Positions 53,201-62,823 of a stretch of DNA of 64,000 bases are shown one piece after another; position 1 is the stretch's first letter; each line of letters opens with the position of its first letter. Source of the stretch: Desulfobulbaceae bacterium (GTDB lineage Bacteria > Desulfobacterota > Desulfobulbia > Desulfobulbales > Desulfocapsaceae); contig JAGXHG010000031.1 of the NCBI GenBank assembly GCA_024636345.1, positions 120,806 to 184,805 on the forward strand, given 5' to 3'. Position numbers and translations under genes: made by a program. Under the pieces are notes generated by a model that had not been told where the DNA came from, ran no database searches, and saw only the letters and a list, made by a program, of their open reading frames with translations.

Positions 53201-54047
53201 CCACACCGGTAGGGAAGTTATGGGTCTCGGCGGTAAGTAAGGGATGATAACGAACATCACGAGCTACAAAAGCGGAAGCAATCCCCGGCAGACTCGGATG
53301 AAGAGTCGTGATATCATACCCCTCAACCACGCTGGAGTTATCCTTGAAGGCAATCACTGAGCCCTTGGGGTTGGCAGTCAGGGTCTCAATAACCAAATCA
53401 AAGAGGGTTTCCTCCTGCTCCTGACCGTCAAGAACCTGTTTCCCCTTGAAAAAACCGTGGCGGGAATGCTCGGAGTTGGCGTTGTTGAGATCCATGATCT
53501 CGACAATGGTCGGGTTGCGTTTATGCTTGGTGACAAAATAATCATAATAAAAGTTGCGATCCCACTCGTCCATGGAGATGCCGGGGATATTAAGCAAGGC
53601 GTCCGGCCCACCGGACTTGAGATCGACATCATAAACCGCCTCGGGCACGACCCCGGTTTCAAAAGTGTGCAGCGGCTCAGGATAGGGACACTCGGTCATT
53701 CGGTCATGGTGGCTGGCAATAAAGGCCTGTACGTCCTGATCATCCGGCACCAGATAACGGCGCGAACGTTCCACCCTGGTCACACAATCAATCCCAGTGG
53801 CCCGGCAGATGGAAACCATATTCGAAGACCAGGCCGTGGCAAAATTCAGCCGTGGCCCCACCTCCACCACTCGCTCTCCCTGGAGCACAGGCTCAAGCGA
53901 CACCGTTTCCAGCAGGAAACCATCGGCCAGCACCAGCCGCAGACACTCCATCTCCCTGTCTGTCAGCAGCCGTGTTGATTCCACATTAAAACAATATGCC
54001 CGGCTCTCGTCAATCCTGCGATACAGCTGCGTCACCATTGATCCCAT
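50244..54047 (-). CDS. purL: Phosphoribosylformylglycinamidine synthase, single-chain form
   Basis: Fourth step of purine synthesis: FGAR, glutamine and ATP to FGAM. The 1267-aa chain has the FGAM synthase halves (HSRHGFFKG, LTAETHNFPTGVAPFPGAET, HDQGAGGPANV, SGHDRSDGGLI). The C-terminal glutaminase domain has the nucleophile in LGICNGCQLFG (about residue 1096) and the His-Glu pair in PHPERAF (about 1227). The size fits the large enterobacterial-type PurL rather than the split PurL-PurQ-PurS form. The ATG at 54047 follows a weak purine-rich site. The upstream leader contains a GGCCC/GGGCC hairpin near 54070. Confidence 0.96.
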   Translation of the reverse strand: MGSMVTQLYRRIDESRAYCFNVESTRLLTDREMECLRLVLADGFLLETVSLEPVLQGERVVEVGPRLNFATAWSSNMVSICRATGIDCVTRVERSRRYLVPDDQDVQAFIASHHDRMTECPYPEPLHTFETGVVPEAVYDVDLKSGGPDALLNIPGISMDEWDRNFYYDYFVTKHKRNPTIVEIMDLNNANSEHSRHGFFKGKQVLDGQEQEETLFDLVIETLTANPKGSVIAFKDNSSVVEGYDITTLHPSLPGIASAFVARDVRYHPLLTAETHNFPTGVAPFPGAETGTGGRIRDVQGTGKGGFVIAGTAGYCVGNLHIPGYALGWENHYPCPDNLASALQIEIDASNGASDYGNKFGEPLIQGFTRSFDLRLADGERWGYLKPIMFTAGVGQIDDRHTKKEKEQKGMIIVQVGGPAYRVGFGGGAASSMLQGENASELDFNAVQRGDAEMEQKMNRVIRACNEMGDKTLIDVIHDQGAGGPANVLKEVVEKSGGRVEIRNIRVGDPTMSVLEIYVAEYQERNGFLIRPENIEQFQAICAREKVGCEVLGEVTGDLRFVLHDAVDDSTPVDIELDVLLGNIPQKTFTDQRRDPGLQALALPQDLSVAQALHDVLRLLSVGSKRFLTNKVDRAVSGLIVRQQCCGPLQLTVSDVAVVAQSHFGLTGIATAIGEQPIKMLVNPAAGARMAVGEALTNLVWAGIEDLEQVKCSANWMWAPKLPGEGAAIYDAARAMRDAMIAIGIAVDGGKDSLSMATMVAGETVKSPRQLVISVYAAVPDIRQVMTPDIKESDSVLVLIDLGKGKNRLGGTALAQVQGQIGNESPDMEDPIQFKQAFQAVQELIRRGLILSGHDRSDGGLITTLLEMAFSGNCGLDIDLASSDSPLASLFSEELGLVVECGQDDLDVIAALLIASDIPYSVIGRSAAAKQIRVRCNGELVLDEKMQTLRQWWEETSYQLERLQMNPICAEEEKENIADRKGPAYHLSFTPELTPAHILEAKEKPKVAILRDEGSNSDREMTAAFYAAGFEPWDICMNDLLAGRITLDGFRGLAAVGGFSYADVPESAKGWATTILFNEQLKAMFNEFYNRPDTFTLGICNGCQLFGLLGWVPWQGIAPESQPRFAHNTSGRFESRWVTVKVQPSKSIMFKGMEDLVFGIHLDHGEGRLHFPDPAVRQQVEAGNMTPMVYVDDKGQATEAYPFNPNGSPDGLAALCSPDGRHLALMPHPERAFLPWQLHYLPEAMKDIQASPWLKMFQNAYTWCVGE

Positions 54048-54289
54048 TCTTTTTCCCTTTCTTTTCTGAGGGCCCGGCTAACCCCTGGGCCAGTAACTTT
54101 GGCGTGAACGGCACGACATCTCAATGCGCCGGAAATTTACATCATCATGTATTCAAAACAGCAATTCAACCTTATCATGAAAGCTCTTGTCAGGAAAGCC
54201 CAGACCATCTCCTGCCGTGCTTTTTCTCCTTCACAAAAACAGCGTCCCGCAAAAATAAAAGACTCATGACCAAAAGAGCCGTCAGAGAA

Positions 54290-55711
54290 TCACGGCAAGA
54301 GCTCGCCAATCAATCGTCCAAGTGTTTCAACACCAGCGCTCATCACCGGACTCCAGGCGACCCCGCAATTCAGACGAATACAATGTTGATATTGACCAGA
54401 ACCCGAACAGACCGCTCCCGGCAGAATGGAGATCCCGACCTCTGCCGCCCTGGTGAAAAGTTGCAGACTGTCAATCCCACGATTGAGCTCTACCCACAGG
54501 ACAAGCCCCCCTTCGGGTGACGACATCCTTGTATCAGCCGGAAAGGCATTGGCCACGGCTCTGGTCATAGTGGCAACCTGAGATTTGAGAGAGGTACGCA
54601 TTATCCGCAGATGCCGATCATAGGCACCTGCCTCCATGAACCCGGCAATGATCAGCTGGTTCAATTTGGAGGTGGCAATCATACTGTTGAACTTCAAGCG
54701 CTTTACCTTTTCTTTGAACCGTCCGGGCACAACCCAGCCCACACGGAAATCAGGGAGCAAAGTTTTGGAGAAGGAGGAGCAATAGAGAACAAGTCCCTGC
54801 TCATCGAACTGTTTCATGGTGGTCGGCCTGGTCTCACCAAAATAGAGATCTCCATAGAGATCATCTTCAATAATCGGGATCCCCCGTCCGCATATCATGC
54901 GAACCATTTCCTGTTTTTTTTCTCCGCTGACCCGGTACCCTAAGGGATTGGGGAAATTAGAATTCAACAATACAGCCCGCACATCATGTTCTTCGACAGT
55001 GCGGGCCAGCATATCAAGATCCAGACCAGAAACAGGATCAGCAGGGAGCTCAAGCACCCGCATATTCAGATCTTCAATCAACTGAAGATAACAGAGAAAT
55101 GTGGGTGACTCAACCAGGATAATATCGCCGGGACTGGCAACAGCCCGAAGACAAAGATTGATGGCGTCCATACATCCACAGGTTATAATAATTTCCTCCC
55201 CGGAAAAGGCATCATACCAATCCAGATGCCGGGCAATCTGTTTTTGCAGTTCCGGCTGTCCGGCAGGAGAACCGTATCCTGTTCCACCTGCCCTAAACAG
55301 GTATGTTGCCCCAATCTCACGGGCCATCTTGGACAGTTGTTTAACCGGAAGCAACTCAGGTCCCGGAACAGCTGCGCTGAAAGGAATCATTTCAGGATGA
55401 TCGAAAAGATTCTGCAGCACTCCGGCCAGGGTGTTAACCTTGACCTTGAGTGGCTTGAGAAAGAACTGCCCTGCCGCTGGCAGCGGTAATAACTTCTTCA
55501 TTTGCGGCCGCACATAAAAACCAGATTTGCTCCGAGCCTCAATCACACCACGATTCTCCAGCTCGACATAGGCCTGATAGACTGTAGACAGAGACAAACG
55601 TTTCTGTTCCTTAATCCTGCGCAAGGAAGGCAACTTTTCACCGACAACAAGAGAACCTGACGCCACCTTGCCTTCAATCTCATTTGCCAATCGAACATAT
55701 TGATATTCCAT
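54290..55711 (-). CDS. MocR-type GntR/aminotransferase transcription regulator
   Basis: 473-aa regulator with an N-terminal GntR winged helix (1-75; LPSLRRIKEQKRLSLSTVYQ) and a class I PLP-dependent aminotransferase-like domain (about 110-473). The PLP lysine is in SSFSKTLLPDFRVGW. MocR proteins use PLP as an effector and often control vitamin B6, amino acid or GABA genes. The ATG at 55711 has AGGAGG four bases upstream. The small membrane protein gene at 55841 is divergent and is the nearest candidate target. Confidence 0.9.
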   Translation of the reverse strand: MEYQYVRLANEIEGKVASGSLVVGEKLPSLRRIKEQKRLSLSTVYQAYVELENRGVIEARSKSGFYVRPQMKKLLPLPAAGQFFLKPLKVKVNTLAGVLQNLFDHPEMIPFSAAVPGPELLPVKQLSKMAREIGATYLFRAGGTGYGSPAGQPELQKQIARHLDWYDAFSGEEIIITCGCMDAINLCLRAVASPGDIILVESPTFLCYLQLIEDLNMRVLELPADPVSGLDLDMLARTVEEHDVRAVLLNSNFPNPLGYRVSGEKKQEMVRMICGRGIPIIEDDLYGDLYFGETRPTTMKQFDEQGLVLYCSSFSKTLLPDFRVGWVVPGRFKEKVKRLKFNSMIATSKLNQLIIAGFMEAGAYDRHLRIMRTSLKSQVATMTRAVANAFPADTRMSSPEGGLVLWVELNRGIDSLQLFTRAAEVGISILPGAVCSGSGQYQHCIRLNCGVAWSPVMSAGVETLGRLIGELLP

Positions 55712-55728
55712 AGTGCCTCCTACCCCCA

Positions 55729-55768
55729 ATCTGTTCTGTATATTTTTTCAACAATCTGCATCTGTACT
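55729..55768. promoter_or_regulatory. Candidate MocR operator with direct repeats
   Basis: AATCTGTTCTG at 55729 and AATCTGCATCTGTACTAG at 55753 are related direct repeats 24 bases apart in the divergent promoter region. On the minus strand TTGAAA, 17 bases, TATTCT (about 55765-55793) could be the regulator's own promoter. MocR proteins typically bind direct repeats near their promoters. Confidence 0.3.
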
Positions 55769-55840
55769 AGAATACCAAGACATGTCATATTTTTCAAAGA
55801 AGAAACAACACGCATCCCCCTCTCCCTGGAGGCAATAAAT

Positions 55841-56038
55841 ATGACATCGCTGCGACAACTTATCCACATCATTTTCTGGCTGTTAACCCCTGAGCCCAGT
55901 GACAATAAGCCTGACAACCACCGATCTCTAGCCGGCAATCGGGCAGAGACCAATACTCCCTTACCATACTGGATCAAGACCCTGTTCTGGTATGGGATAG
56001 CCCTGACCATTACTCTGTTTATCGGAAATCCAGAATAG
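55841..56038 (+). CDS. Small membrane protein of unknown function
   Basis: 65-aa protein from an ATG preceded by GGAGG at eight bases, a strong site for so short a frame. It has an N-terminal amphipathic or hydrophobic stretch (LRQLIHIIFWLLT), a polar middle rich in Asn, Asp and Arg, and a C-terminal membrane helix (FWYGIALTITLFIG). It is divergent from the MocR regulator. No family is recognised. Confidence 0.5.
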   Translation: MTSLRQLIHIIFWLLTPEPSDNKPDNHRSLAGNRAETNTPLPYWIKTLFWYGIALTITLFIGNPE

Positions 56039-56374
56039 ACAAAATCTGTTCTGGTCACAAGTGCCGATCAGTGAGATCTTTCCAAGAAAAAAATTTCATT
56101 TTCCATACGATTCTCCAGCCTGCAAGGCATCTCTTCCGCCTTTTTCCTTGCAGAGAAGGCCAAGAAAGAGTAAATCTATAACATTCCGTTATGTTAGGAG
56201 CCGTTAAAAATAACAATTACATTTCGCAACCCACAAATGGTTCAAGAGCGATCAACTCTTTATGCCGATTTGGGCAGTTGAATGTTTCGGCTATTGTTAA
56301 ATGATGACTCTGCATGACACACAATCCTTCCTTCTTACCACCAGGCAGGAACAACCATTTCCACAGAGCTTCCT
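56039..56374. other. Intergenic region upstream of ppiD
   Basis: A 336-base gap holding a third AATCTGTTCTG word (about 56042) and a left-half copy of the dispersed palindrome (56194-56220, TTAGGAGCCGTTAAAAATAA) whose right arm is not recognisable. No gene is evident. Confidence 0.5.
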
Positions 56375-58273
56375 ATGCTGCAGATCCTCCGTAACAAAGC
56401 GCAATCCACTATCATCCAGGCCCTTGTCCTGATTATCGCCCTGGTCTTTATCTTCTGGGGTGTAGGCACCAATATGACGAATAGTCGGGATGCCGCCATC
56501 TCAATAAACAACGAAGAGATCTCCTTCCAGGAATTTCAAAAAAGCTACGATCAGGCAATAGCCGGTTACCGGCAGCAATTTGGCGACGCCATCTCCGACG
56601 AACTCCTCAAAGGTCTCGGGGTGAAACAGCAGGTTGTCAATCAGCTGACCCAAATCACGCTCCTGCGCCAAGGCCTCAAGGCCATGGGTGTCATGGTAAC
56701 TCCTGTCGAAATACAGACCACCATCGAGAAGATGCCCCAATTCCAGAAAGATAGTAGCTTTAACCTGGACATCTACCAGACGATTCTAGGCACCAACCGT
56801 TTGACCCCCCACAAATTCGAAGACTCCATAAGTCGCGATCTGCTTAGCGAAAAAGGCATCACCTTTATCAATAACTTTGCCACTACAGTCAGTGCCGCTG
56901 AGATCAATGAAATACATCAGCGTGACCAGGAAACTGTTACCGTGAAGGTGGTCAAGGTTTCACCTGATCTCTTCAGTGACAAAATAGTGGTAAATCCGCA
57001 AGACCTTGCCGCCTGGTTTGAGACCAAAAAGGATAATTACAAAACAGAACAGAAAGTCAAAGTGCAATACCTGAGTTTTCCCTACAAAGCCCAGCAAAAG
57101 AATATAACAATCAGTGATGAGCAGGTTCGGGCCCAATATGAAAAAGATAAGGCCGCTTACCAGATCCCAGAAAAACGACATGCCAGACATATCCTGTTCA
57201 AAACAGAAGAGAACAGCTCTGCCGAAAAACAGAGGACACAACTGAAAAAAGCAGAAGAAATTCTGGCCAGAGCCCGTGCCGGTGAAGATTTTTCCACACT
57301 GGCCAAGACCTACTCAGAAGATCAGGCCAAAGCAACAGGCGGGGACCTGGGGACATTTGCCAGAGGACGCATGATCAAAGAATTTGACGATGCAGTGTTC
57401 TCCATGCAGCCAAATGCCATCAGTGATATCGTAAAAACGCAATTCGGCTATCATATCATCAAACTCGAGGAGATCCTGCCCGCAGTGACCCAACCCCTGG
57501 AGGAAGTGCGTGTCGCCATTGTAACAAAACTTCAGACCGAGCAGGCAAGACCTGCCACTTTCCAAATGGCCAACGAGGCCTATGAAGGTATTATTGCCGC
57601 CGGCAGCCTGCAGGCCTATGCTCAAAAACATACTGACAAAGCAGTTATTCCGACCGATTTTTTCAGTCGCACCACCCCCCCAGCAGACCTGAGCCATGAG
57701 CCCAAATTTATGGACACCGTCTTTTCCCTCAAAAAAGGTGAGCTCAGTTCCCTGGTTGAAGATCCATCCGGCTATTTCATCATTTTTGCTGAAGAAATTC
57801 AGCAACCTACCCCACCAAAACTTGAGGCAGTAAACGAACAGGCGACCAAAGATTACAAGCTAGCCAAGGCCACAGAAATGGCCAAGGAAACCGCGACTAC
57901 TCTTTTAGCCAAAGTAAAGGGAGGAGCTGATCTTGAGACAAGTGCCAGGGAGGAAAAATTACAGGCCATCAAGTCAGGTCCTGTCCGTAAAAACAATCCA
58001 ACCCCTGACCCTGCTCTGCCGGCATCTCTCGTTGATCAGGCCTTACGACTTGGTGCCAAAAGCCCCTTTCCTCCAGAGGCCCTGGCAGTCGGGGATGACT
58101 TATACATATTGCAATTCGTTGAAAGAAAGTCACCTGAAATCAGCAAATTGGATGAGACTACCAAACAAAATTACACCGCCACTCTGCTCAAACAAAAACA
58201 AGATAGGCTGCTTGGCGCCTGGCTGAAACACCAGGAAAAAAATGCCAAGATATTCACCAGCAAGAATATCTGA
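56375..58273 (+). CDS. ppiD: PpiD-like periplasmic peptidyl-prolyl isomerase/chaperone
   Basis: 632-aa inner-membrane-anchored periplasmic folding factor. A single N-terminal membrane helix (about 12-32; IIQALVLIIALVFIFWGVG) is followed by a SurA_N-type chaperone region (40-190) and a parvulin domain (about 265-370; KRHARHILFKTE, ARAGEDFSTLAKTYSED, TQFGYHIIKLE). A second, degenerate parvulin-like region comes after it. This is the standard PpiD architecture. The SNF2 helicase gene follows after 200 bases. Confidence 0.92.
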   Translation: MLQILRNKAQSTIIQALVLIIALVFIFWGVGTNMTNSRDAAISINNEEISFQEFQKSYDQAIAGYRQQFGDAISDELLKGLGVKQQVVNQLTQITLLRQGLKAMGVMVTPVEIQTTIEKMPQFQKDSSFNLDIYQTILGTNRLTPHKFEDSISRDLLSEKGITFINNFATTVSAAEINEIHQRDQETVTVKVVKVSPDLFSDKIVVNPQDLAAWFETKKDNYKTEQKVKVQYLSFPYKAQQKNITISDEQVRAQYEKDKAAYQIPEKRHARHILFKTEENSSAEKQRTQLKKAEEILARARAGEDFSTLAKTYSEDQAKATGGDLGTFARGRMIKEFDDAVFSMQPNAISDIVKTQFGYHIIKLEEILPAVTQPLEEVRVAIVTKLQTEQARPATFQMANEAYEGIIAAGSLQAYAQKHTDKAVIPTDFFSRTTPPADLSHEPKFMDTVFSLKKGELSSLVEDPSGYFIIFAEEIQQPTPPKLEAVNEQATKDYKLAKATEMAKETATTLLAKVKGGADLETSAREEKLQAIKSGPVRKNNPTPDPALPASLVDQALRLGAKSPFPPEALAVGDDLYILQFVERKSPEISKLDETTKQNYTATLLKQKQDRLLGAWLKHQEKNAKIFTSKNI

Positions 58274-58472
58274 AGCTGAATAGTTCCACAAAGAATAATT
58301 ATATCTGGGTTTACCTGTCCGGCTATGGTTGTTCTTACACTCCTTTCCTGAATCCGCTTCCATGTCGTGGCGCCTGACACCAGGGTTCATTGATCATTCT
58401 TCGTTGTAAATCGATTCCTATATTTCTCACAATACCCATGATCGTTTCGATCAAGACAAGGGCGCATTTATT

Positions 58473-61400
58473 ATGACAAATTCACACCCTCTTCTGCAGC
58501 ACTATGAGAAACTCAACACATTTGAGCAGACCTTTCTTCAATTTCTGTCCATTGTTTACGAAACACCTCATATCACACTATTGATAAACTGCCTTACCAG
58601 ACTGGACATGCGCAGTCCCCGAGGCACCTGCCCCACAGCAGCCAACCTCACCCATTATTTCAACAAATTCCAAAAACTTGGTCTCGTGACCAAAGAAAGG
58701 CAATGCGCACCGGAGATCACTGAAATATTAAGCCGGATCTCAGTGACCGAGGGAACGTTTCCCACTTTTGCCAAGGTGGTCCGTAAAGAAGCCCCTGTCT
58801 CCTACTATTACGGCAAATGGACAACTCGCTGCTGGCGGGCCGTACGCGAACTTCGTATTGGTATTTATACCCAGCAGTTTGATCTTATCGACGATGCCCT
58901 TGATTTTATAGGTGGTCAGTGCAAAGAGTTTTTTTCTGCCCTTCCACCCACTGTCCAGATCATCACCACTCCCTTTGATCCTGTCTGGTTTCGAACTCTT
59001 GCCCCTTCATTTCAGTTTTTCTTACTGGACAAGACCCTTCGTTTTGCCCAGTCCGAATTATTGTCCTTTCCAGAGATTCTCTTCTATCTTCAAAACAAGG
59101 ACAACTTTCAGCATCTCGACAACGATGAGAGACTCCCTTTTCAGCGACTGCTTTTCAACCAACTCCTCCTGCAGGGAGAGCTTGATAGTGCTGAACAACT
59201 GATCACTGAACAGCCTGAAAGCTTTATCGGAACTGGAGCCATAGGTTCTCTCTATTTTTTACGCGGGAAGTACAGCCAAGCAAGGCAATCTTTTGCTGAC
59301 GACCTCCAGACCCTCCAGCAACTCAGCGGCAATGACCAGGTGGCCTTTTTTGGCCCACAGGGACTCTTTCATCTTCTGGCCTGCCTCCAGGAAGACACCT
59401 CCGACCCGAACCAGACCGTGGCACACCGTATCGGTATCACCCTGTCACTCTTTAGCGGGACAGCAGAAGAAAAGGCATACCATTTTCTGGCCGCCTTGCT
59501 CAGCGCCCAGAATACCAGCAAACTTTCAGAGGAAGCGTTCTCTCTTTTTCATGAGGAAAAACCACATAGCTTAACCATCCTTTTTGCCGGACTTTGCGGG
59601 TACTGGCTGAACAGCACCCTGACTCCAGATACGGAAGAAAGAATCCAGGCCTTATACCAACAGGCCATGACCTTCCAATATCACTTTTTCTCCCTGAATC
59701 TGGCTGACATTCTGGCCAAGACCTCCACAGACAGCAGTGAAGACCTTACGACCATTCAGGCTGTCCAGGAAAAGACCGGACAAGTCTCTCTTGCCTCCAT
59801 TCTCGAACCCGAAGAACCCTGGAAACGAAGTCTGCAGGCGTTGATTCAGGCCACCACTATCCAGCAGCCCTTTGCCAAGGATCAGACAATCAGAATGGCC
59901 TGGTTCATAGACTACAAAAATGATGCCATTACCATCAGTCCGAAAGAACAGAAAATCTCCCCCAATGGGCAATGGAGTAAAGGCAGACCCATATCGCTTT
60001 CCCGTCTCTATTCTGGCGATATGCTCCCCTATCTGACCATCCAGGATCGCAAGATATGCGCGGCCATCAAGAAAATCCAGCACCCCGAAACCCATGGGAT
60101 AAGTTATCAGTTTAACATAGACAAGGCTCTGATCGCCATGATTGGCCATCCTCTGCTTTTCCTGACCAAGTCACCCACCTCAGCAGTGGAATTTGTTGCC
60201 GGAGAACCTGAGCTCCTGGTTGAAGAACGGGGCGGGCAGCTCCACATCCGCTTCGCCCAGGCAGTGACTAAAGACTCTATTACTGTTTTCCAGGAGACTC
60301 CCAACCGTTTCAAGATCATTGCCATTAACGACAATCATCGCCGCATTGCCCAGATTACCGGCCCAGACGGCCTCAGCGTCCCAATTGAAGCGAGTGAACA
60401 GGTACTCACTGCGATTGGCAATATCTCTTCCTATATGACGGTCCATTCGGCAATCGCCGCCGACGCCTCAAGCAATACCAATGTCGTATTTGTCGAGGCA
60501 GATCCATCCATCTACATCCACCTCCTCCCTTTTGGTACGGGTTTCCGGCTGGAGATGTTCGTCAAGCCCTTTGTCGAAGGCACTCATTACTTGAAACCCG
60601 GTCAGGGTGTTGAGAATATCATGGCTGAGGTGCGGGGCAGACGCCTGCAGACCCGTCGTAATCTCGCACTCGAAGAGGAGAAGGCCAGAGAGATTGAAGA
60701 ATCCTGTCCCATCCTTGACCTGGCCATTGATATCGAACAGGAGAATGATCGGGAATGGCACCTGCAGGACCCTGATGACTGCCTCCAAGCCCTGTTGGAA
60801 TTACAAGCCATTCATGATCAGGTTATCATTGAATGGCCTGAAGGTGAAAAACTGGCGATCACCCATCAGGCTTCGCTAAAAAACCTGAACCTGAAGATAC
60901 GAACCAATCGTCAGAACTGGTTTAGCCTGTCCGGACACGTAGAACTTGACCAGGATACCGTCATTGACCTGCGTGAACTTCTCAGCAAGGTCAAAGGGGC
61001 CTCAAGCCGTTTTGTTCAGATTGGGGAAGGACAGTTTCTGGCACTGACCCAGGAATTTAAAAAACGACTGGAAGAGCTGAACACCTACTCGGAAGGGTTA
61101 GATCCAGACGGGGGAGACGAGATTCTCCTTCACCCCCTGGCTGTTATACCGCTTGAACAACTGATCGAACAGGCAAAGACTAATACCGATGCAGGCTGGG
61201 ACGCTCAGCGGGACAGACTCAAGGATATTCAATCCTTCAGCCCCCAGCTGCCATCCACCCTCCAGGCAGAATTACGGGATTATCAACTCGAGGGCTACAA
61301 CTGGCTCTCCCGCCTCGTGCACTGGGGCGTTGGTGGCTGTCTTGCCGATGACATGGGGCTGGGCAAGACCATCCAGTCCCTGGCCATCCTCCTGGAACTC

Positions 61401-62639
61401 TCCCCAGACGGACCCTCTCTGGTCATCGCCCCGACCTCGGTCTCCACCAACTGGGAATCAGAGGTGAATCGCTTTGCCCCCACTCTCAACATCAAATCGC
61501 TGACGGGAAAAGATCGTCAGAAAACCATTAAAGAATTGGGGAAATTTGATCTCCTGATCACCACCTATACCCTGCTCCAGCAAGAGAATGAGCTTCTGTC
61601 TCAGGTTAAATGGCAGGCTGTTATTCTCGATGAGGCCCAGGCTATAAAAAATGCGGCGACCAAACGCTCCAAGGCCGCCATGGCCCTCCAGGCCAGATTC
61701 AAGCTCCTCACCACCGGTACCCCCATTGAGAACCACCTGGGAGAGCTATGGAACCTCTTTCACTTTATCAATCCGGGCCTGTTGGGATCCCTTAATCGTT
61801 TCAATGAACGCTTTGCAATTCCCATCGAACGCTACCACGACCGAGAGGCCCGGCTGAAACTGAAAAAACTCATTCGTCCCTTTATCCTGCGACGGATAAA
61901 ATCTGAAGTGCTGGAAGAGCTGCCTCCACGGACAGAGATAACCCTCCACGTGGCCATGAGCACAGAGGAAACCCATTTCTATGAAGCTCTGCGACAAAAT
62001 GCACTGCAGGCCCTGGAGAACAATCAGGAGAAAAAGGGAAGGCATCTGCAGATCCTGACAGAGATCATGAAATTACGCCAGGCCTGTTGCCATCCCCGCC
62101 TGATTGCCCCTGACACCAATCTTCCCAGCGCAAAACTCGAAGTCTTCGCTGCCGTCGTTGAGGAGCTGCTGGGTGGTCGCCATAAAGCCCTGGTGTTCAG
62201 CCAATTTATCGGCCATTTGCAGATCCTGCGAGAATACCTGGATGGAAAGGGAATTGCCTACAAATATCTGGACGGCTCAACCAATACCGCCAAACGCAAA
62301 CAACAGGTTGATGAATTCCAATCGGGCGAAAGTGATCTCTTCCTCATCAGTCTCAAGGCCGGTGGGCTCGGTCTGAACCTGACCGCAGCCGATTACGTCA
62401 TCCATATGGACCCCTGGTGGAATCCAGCCATTGAAGATCAAGCGTCTGATCGAGCCCATCGCATCGGTCAGACACGGCCCGTTACTATCTACAGACTCAT
62501 CTGTAAAAACAGCATTGAGGAAAAAATTGTCAAGCTCCATCAAGAAAAACGAGATCTGGCAGGAAGCTTACTGGAAGGAAGCGATATAAGCGCCAAGATG
62601 AGCACTGAAGATCTACTGGATCTGATCAAAGAAAACTGA
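58473..62639 (+). CDS. Large SNF2-family DEAD/DEAH-type helicase
   Basis: 1388-aa protein. The C-terminal third (from about residue 934, RDYQLEGYNWLSRL) is a full Swi2/Snf2 ATPase: Walker A DDMGLGKTIQ (about 959), DEAQAIKNAATKRS (about 1053), TGTPIENHLGELWNLF, and the helicase C part with GLNLTAADYVIHMDPWWNP and DRAHRIGQTRPV. The first 930 residues are poorly conserved to my eye and hold no clear SWIM zinc finger. Residues 1-300 look helical and may be a substrate-binding region. Bacterial SNF2 proteins act in transcription recycling (RapA), repair or defence; context here is housekeeping. Confidence 0.9.
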   Translation: MTNSHPLLQHYEKLNTFEQTFLQFLSIVYETPHITLLINCLTRLDMRSPRGTCPTAANLTHYFNKFQKLGLVTKERQCAPEITEILSRISVTEGTFPTFAKVVRKEAPVSYYYGKWTTRCWRAVRELRIGIYTQQFDLIDDALDFIGGQCKEFFSALPPTVQIITTPFDPVWFRTLAPSFQFFLLDKTLRFAQSELLSFPEILFYLQNKDNFQHLDNDERLPFQRLLFNQLLLQGELDSAEQLITEQPESFIGTGAIGSLYFLRGKYSQARQSFADDLQTLQQLSGNDQVAFFGPQGLFHLLACLQEDTSDPNQTVAHRIGITLSLFSGTAEEKAYHFLAALLSAQNTSKLSEEAFSLFHEEKPHSLTILFAGLCGYWLNSTLTPDTEERIQALYQQAMTFQYHFFSLNLADILAKTSTDSSEDLTTIQAVQEKTGQVSLASILEPEEPWKRSLQALIQATTIQQPFAKDQTIRMAWFIDYKNDAITISPKEQKISPNGQWSKGRPISLSRLYSGDMLPYLTIQDRKICAAIKKIQHPETHGISYQFNIDKALIAMIGHPLLFLTKSPTSAVEFVAGEPELLVEERGGQLHIRFAQAVTKDSITVFQETPNRFKIIAINDNHRRIAQITGPDGLSVPIEASEQVLTAIGNISSYMTVHSAIAADASSNTNVVFVEADPSIYIHLLPFGTGFRLEMFVKPFVEGTHYLKPGQGVENIMAEVRGRRLQTRRNLALEEEKAREIEESCPILDLAIDIEQENDREWHLQDPDDCLQALLELQAIHDQVIIEWPEGEKLAITHQASLKNLNLKIRTNRQNWFSLSGHVELDQDTVIDLRELLSKVKGASSRFVQIGEGQFLALTQEFKKRLEELNTYSEGLDPDGGDEILLHPLAVIPLEQLIEQAKTNTDAGWDAQRDRLKDIQSFSPQLPSTLQAELRDYQLEGYNWLSRLVHWGVGGCLADDMGLGKTIQSLAILLELSPDGPSLVIAPTSVSTNWESEVNRFAPTLNIKSLTGKDRQKTIKELGKFDLLITTYTLLQQENELLSQVKWQAVILDEAQAIKNAATKRSKAAMALQARFKLLTTGTPIENHLGELWNLFHFINPGLLGSLNRFNERFAIPIERYHDREARLKLKKLIRPFILRRIKSEVLEELPPRTEITLHVAMSTEETHFYEALRQNALQALENNQEKKGRHLQILTEIMKLRQACCHPRLIAPDTNLPSAKLEVFAAVVEELLGGRHKALVFSQFIGHLQILREYLDGKGIAYKYLDGSTNTAKRKQQVDEFQSGESDLFLISLKAGGLGLNLTAADYVIHMDPWWNPAIEDQASDRAHRIGQTRPVTIYRLICKNSIEEKIVKLHQEKRDLAGSLLEGSDISAKMSTEDLLDLIKEN

Positions 62640-62738
62640 TCCGACCCCAACGTGAAAGTTTGAGGTTGAACACCAGAGAGAGAATGCAGTTGCTTTTTGC
62701 CCCCATTCGATTAAAATAGCTTGTTCTCAAAAAGATAT

Positions 62739-62815
<77 letters not shown>

Positions 62816-62823
62816 GTAAATAC

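Noticed and set aside
55720..56058. 112-codon minus-strand frame overlapping the small membrane protein gene
   Set aside because: It lies opposite the better-supported plus-strand frame with GGAGG and covers the MocR promoter.
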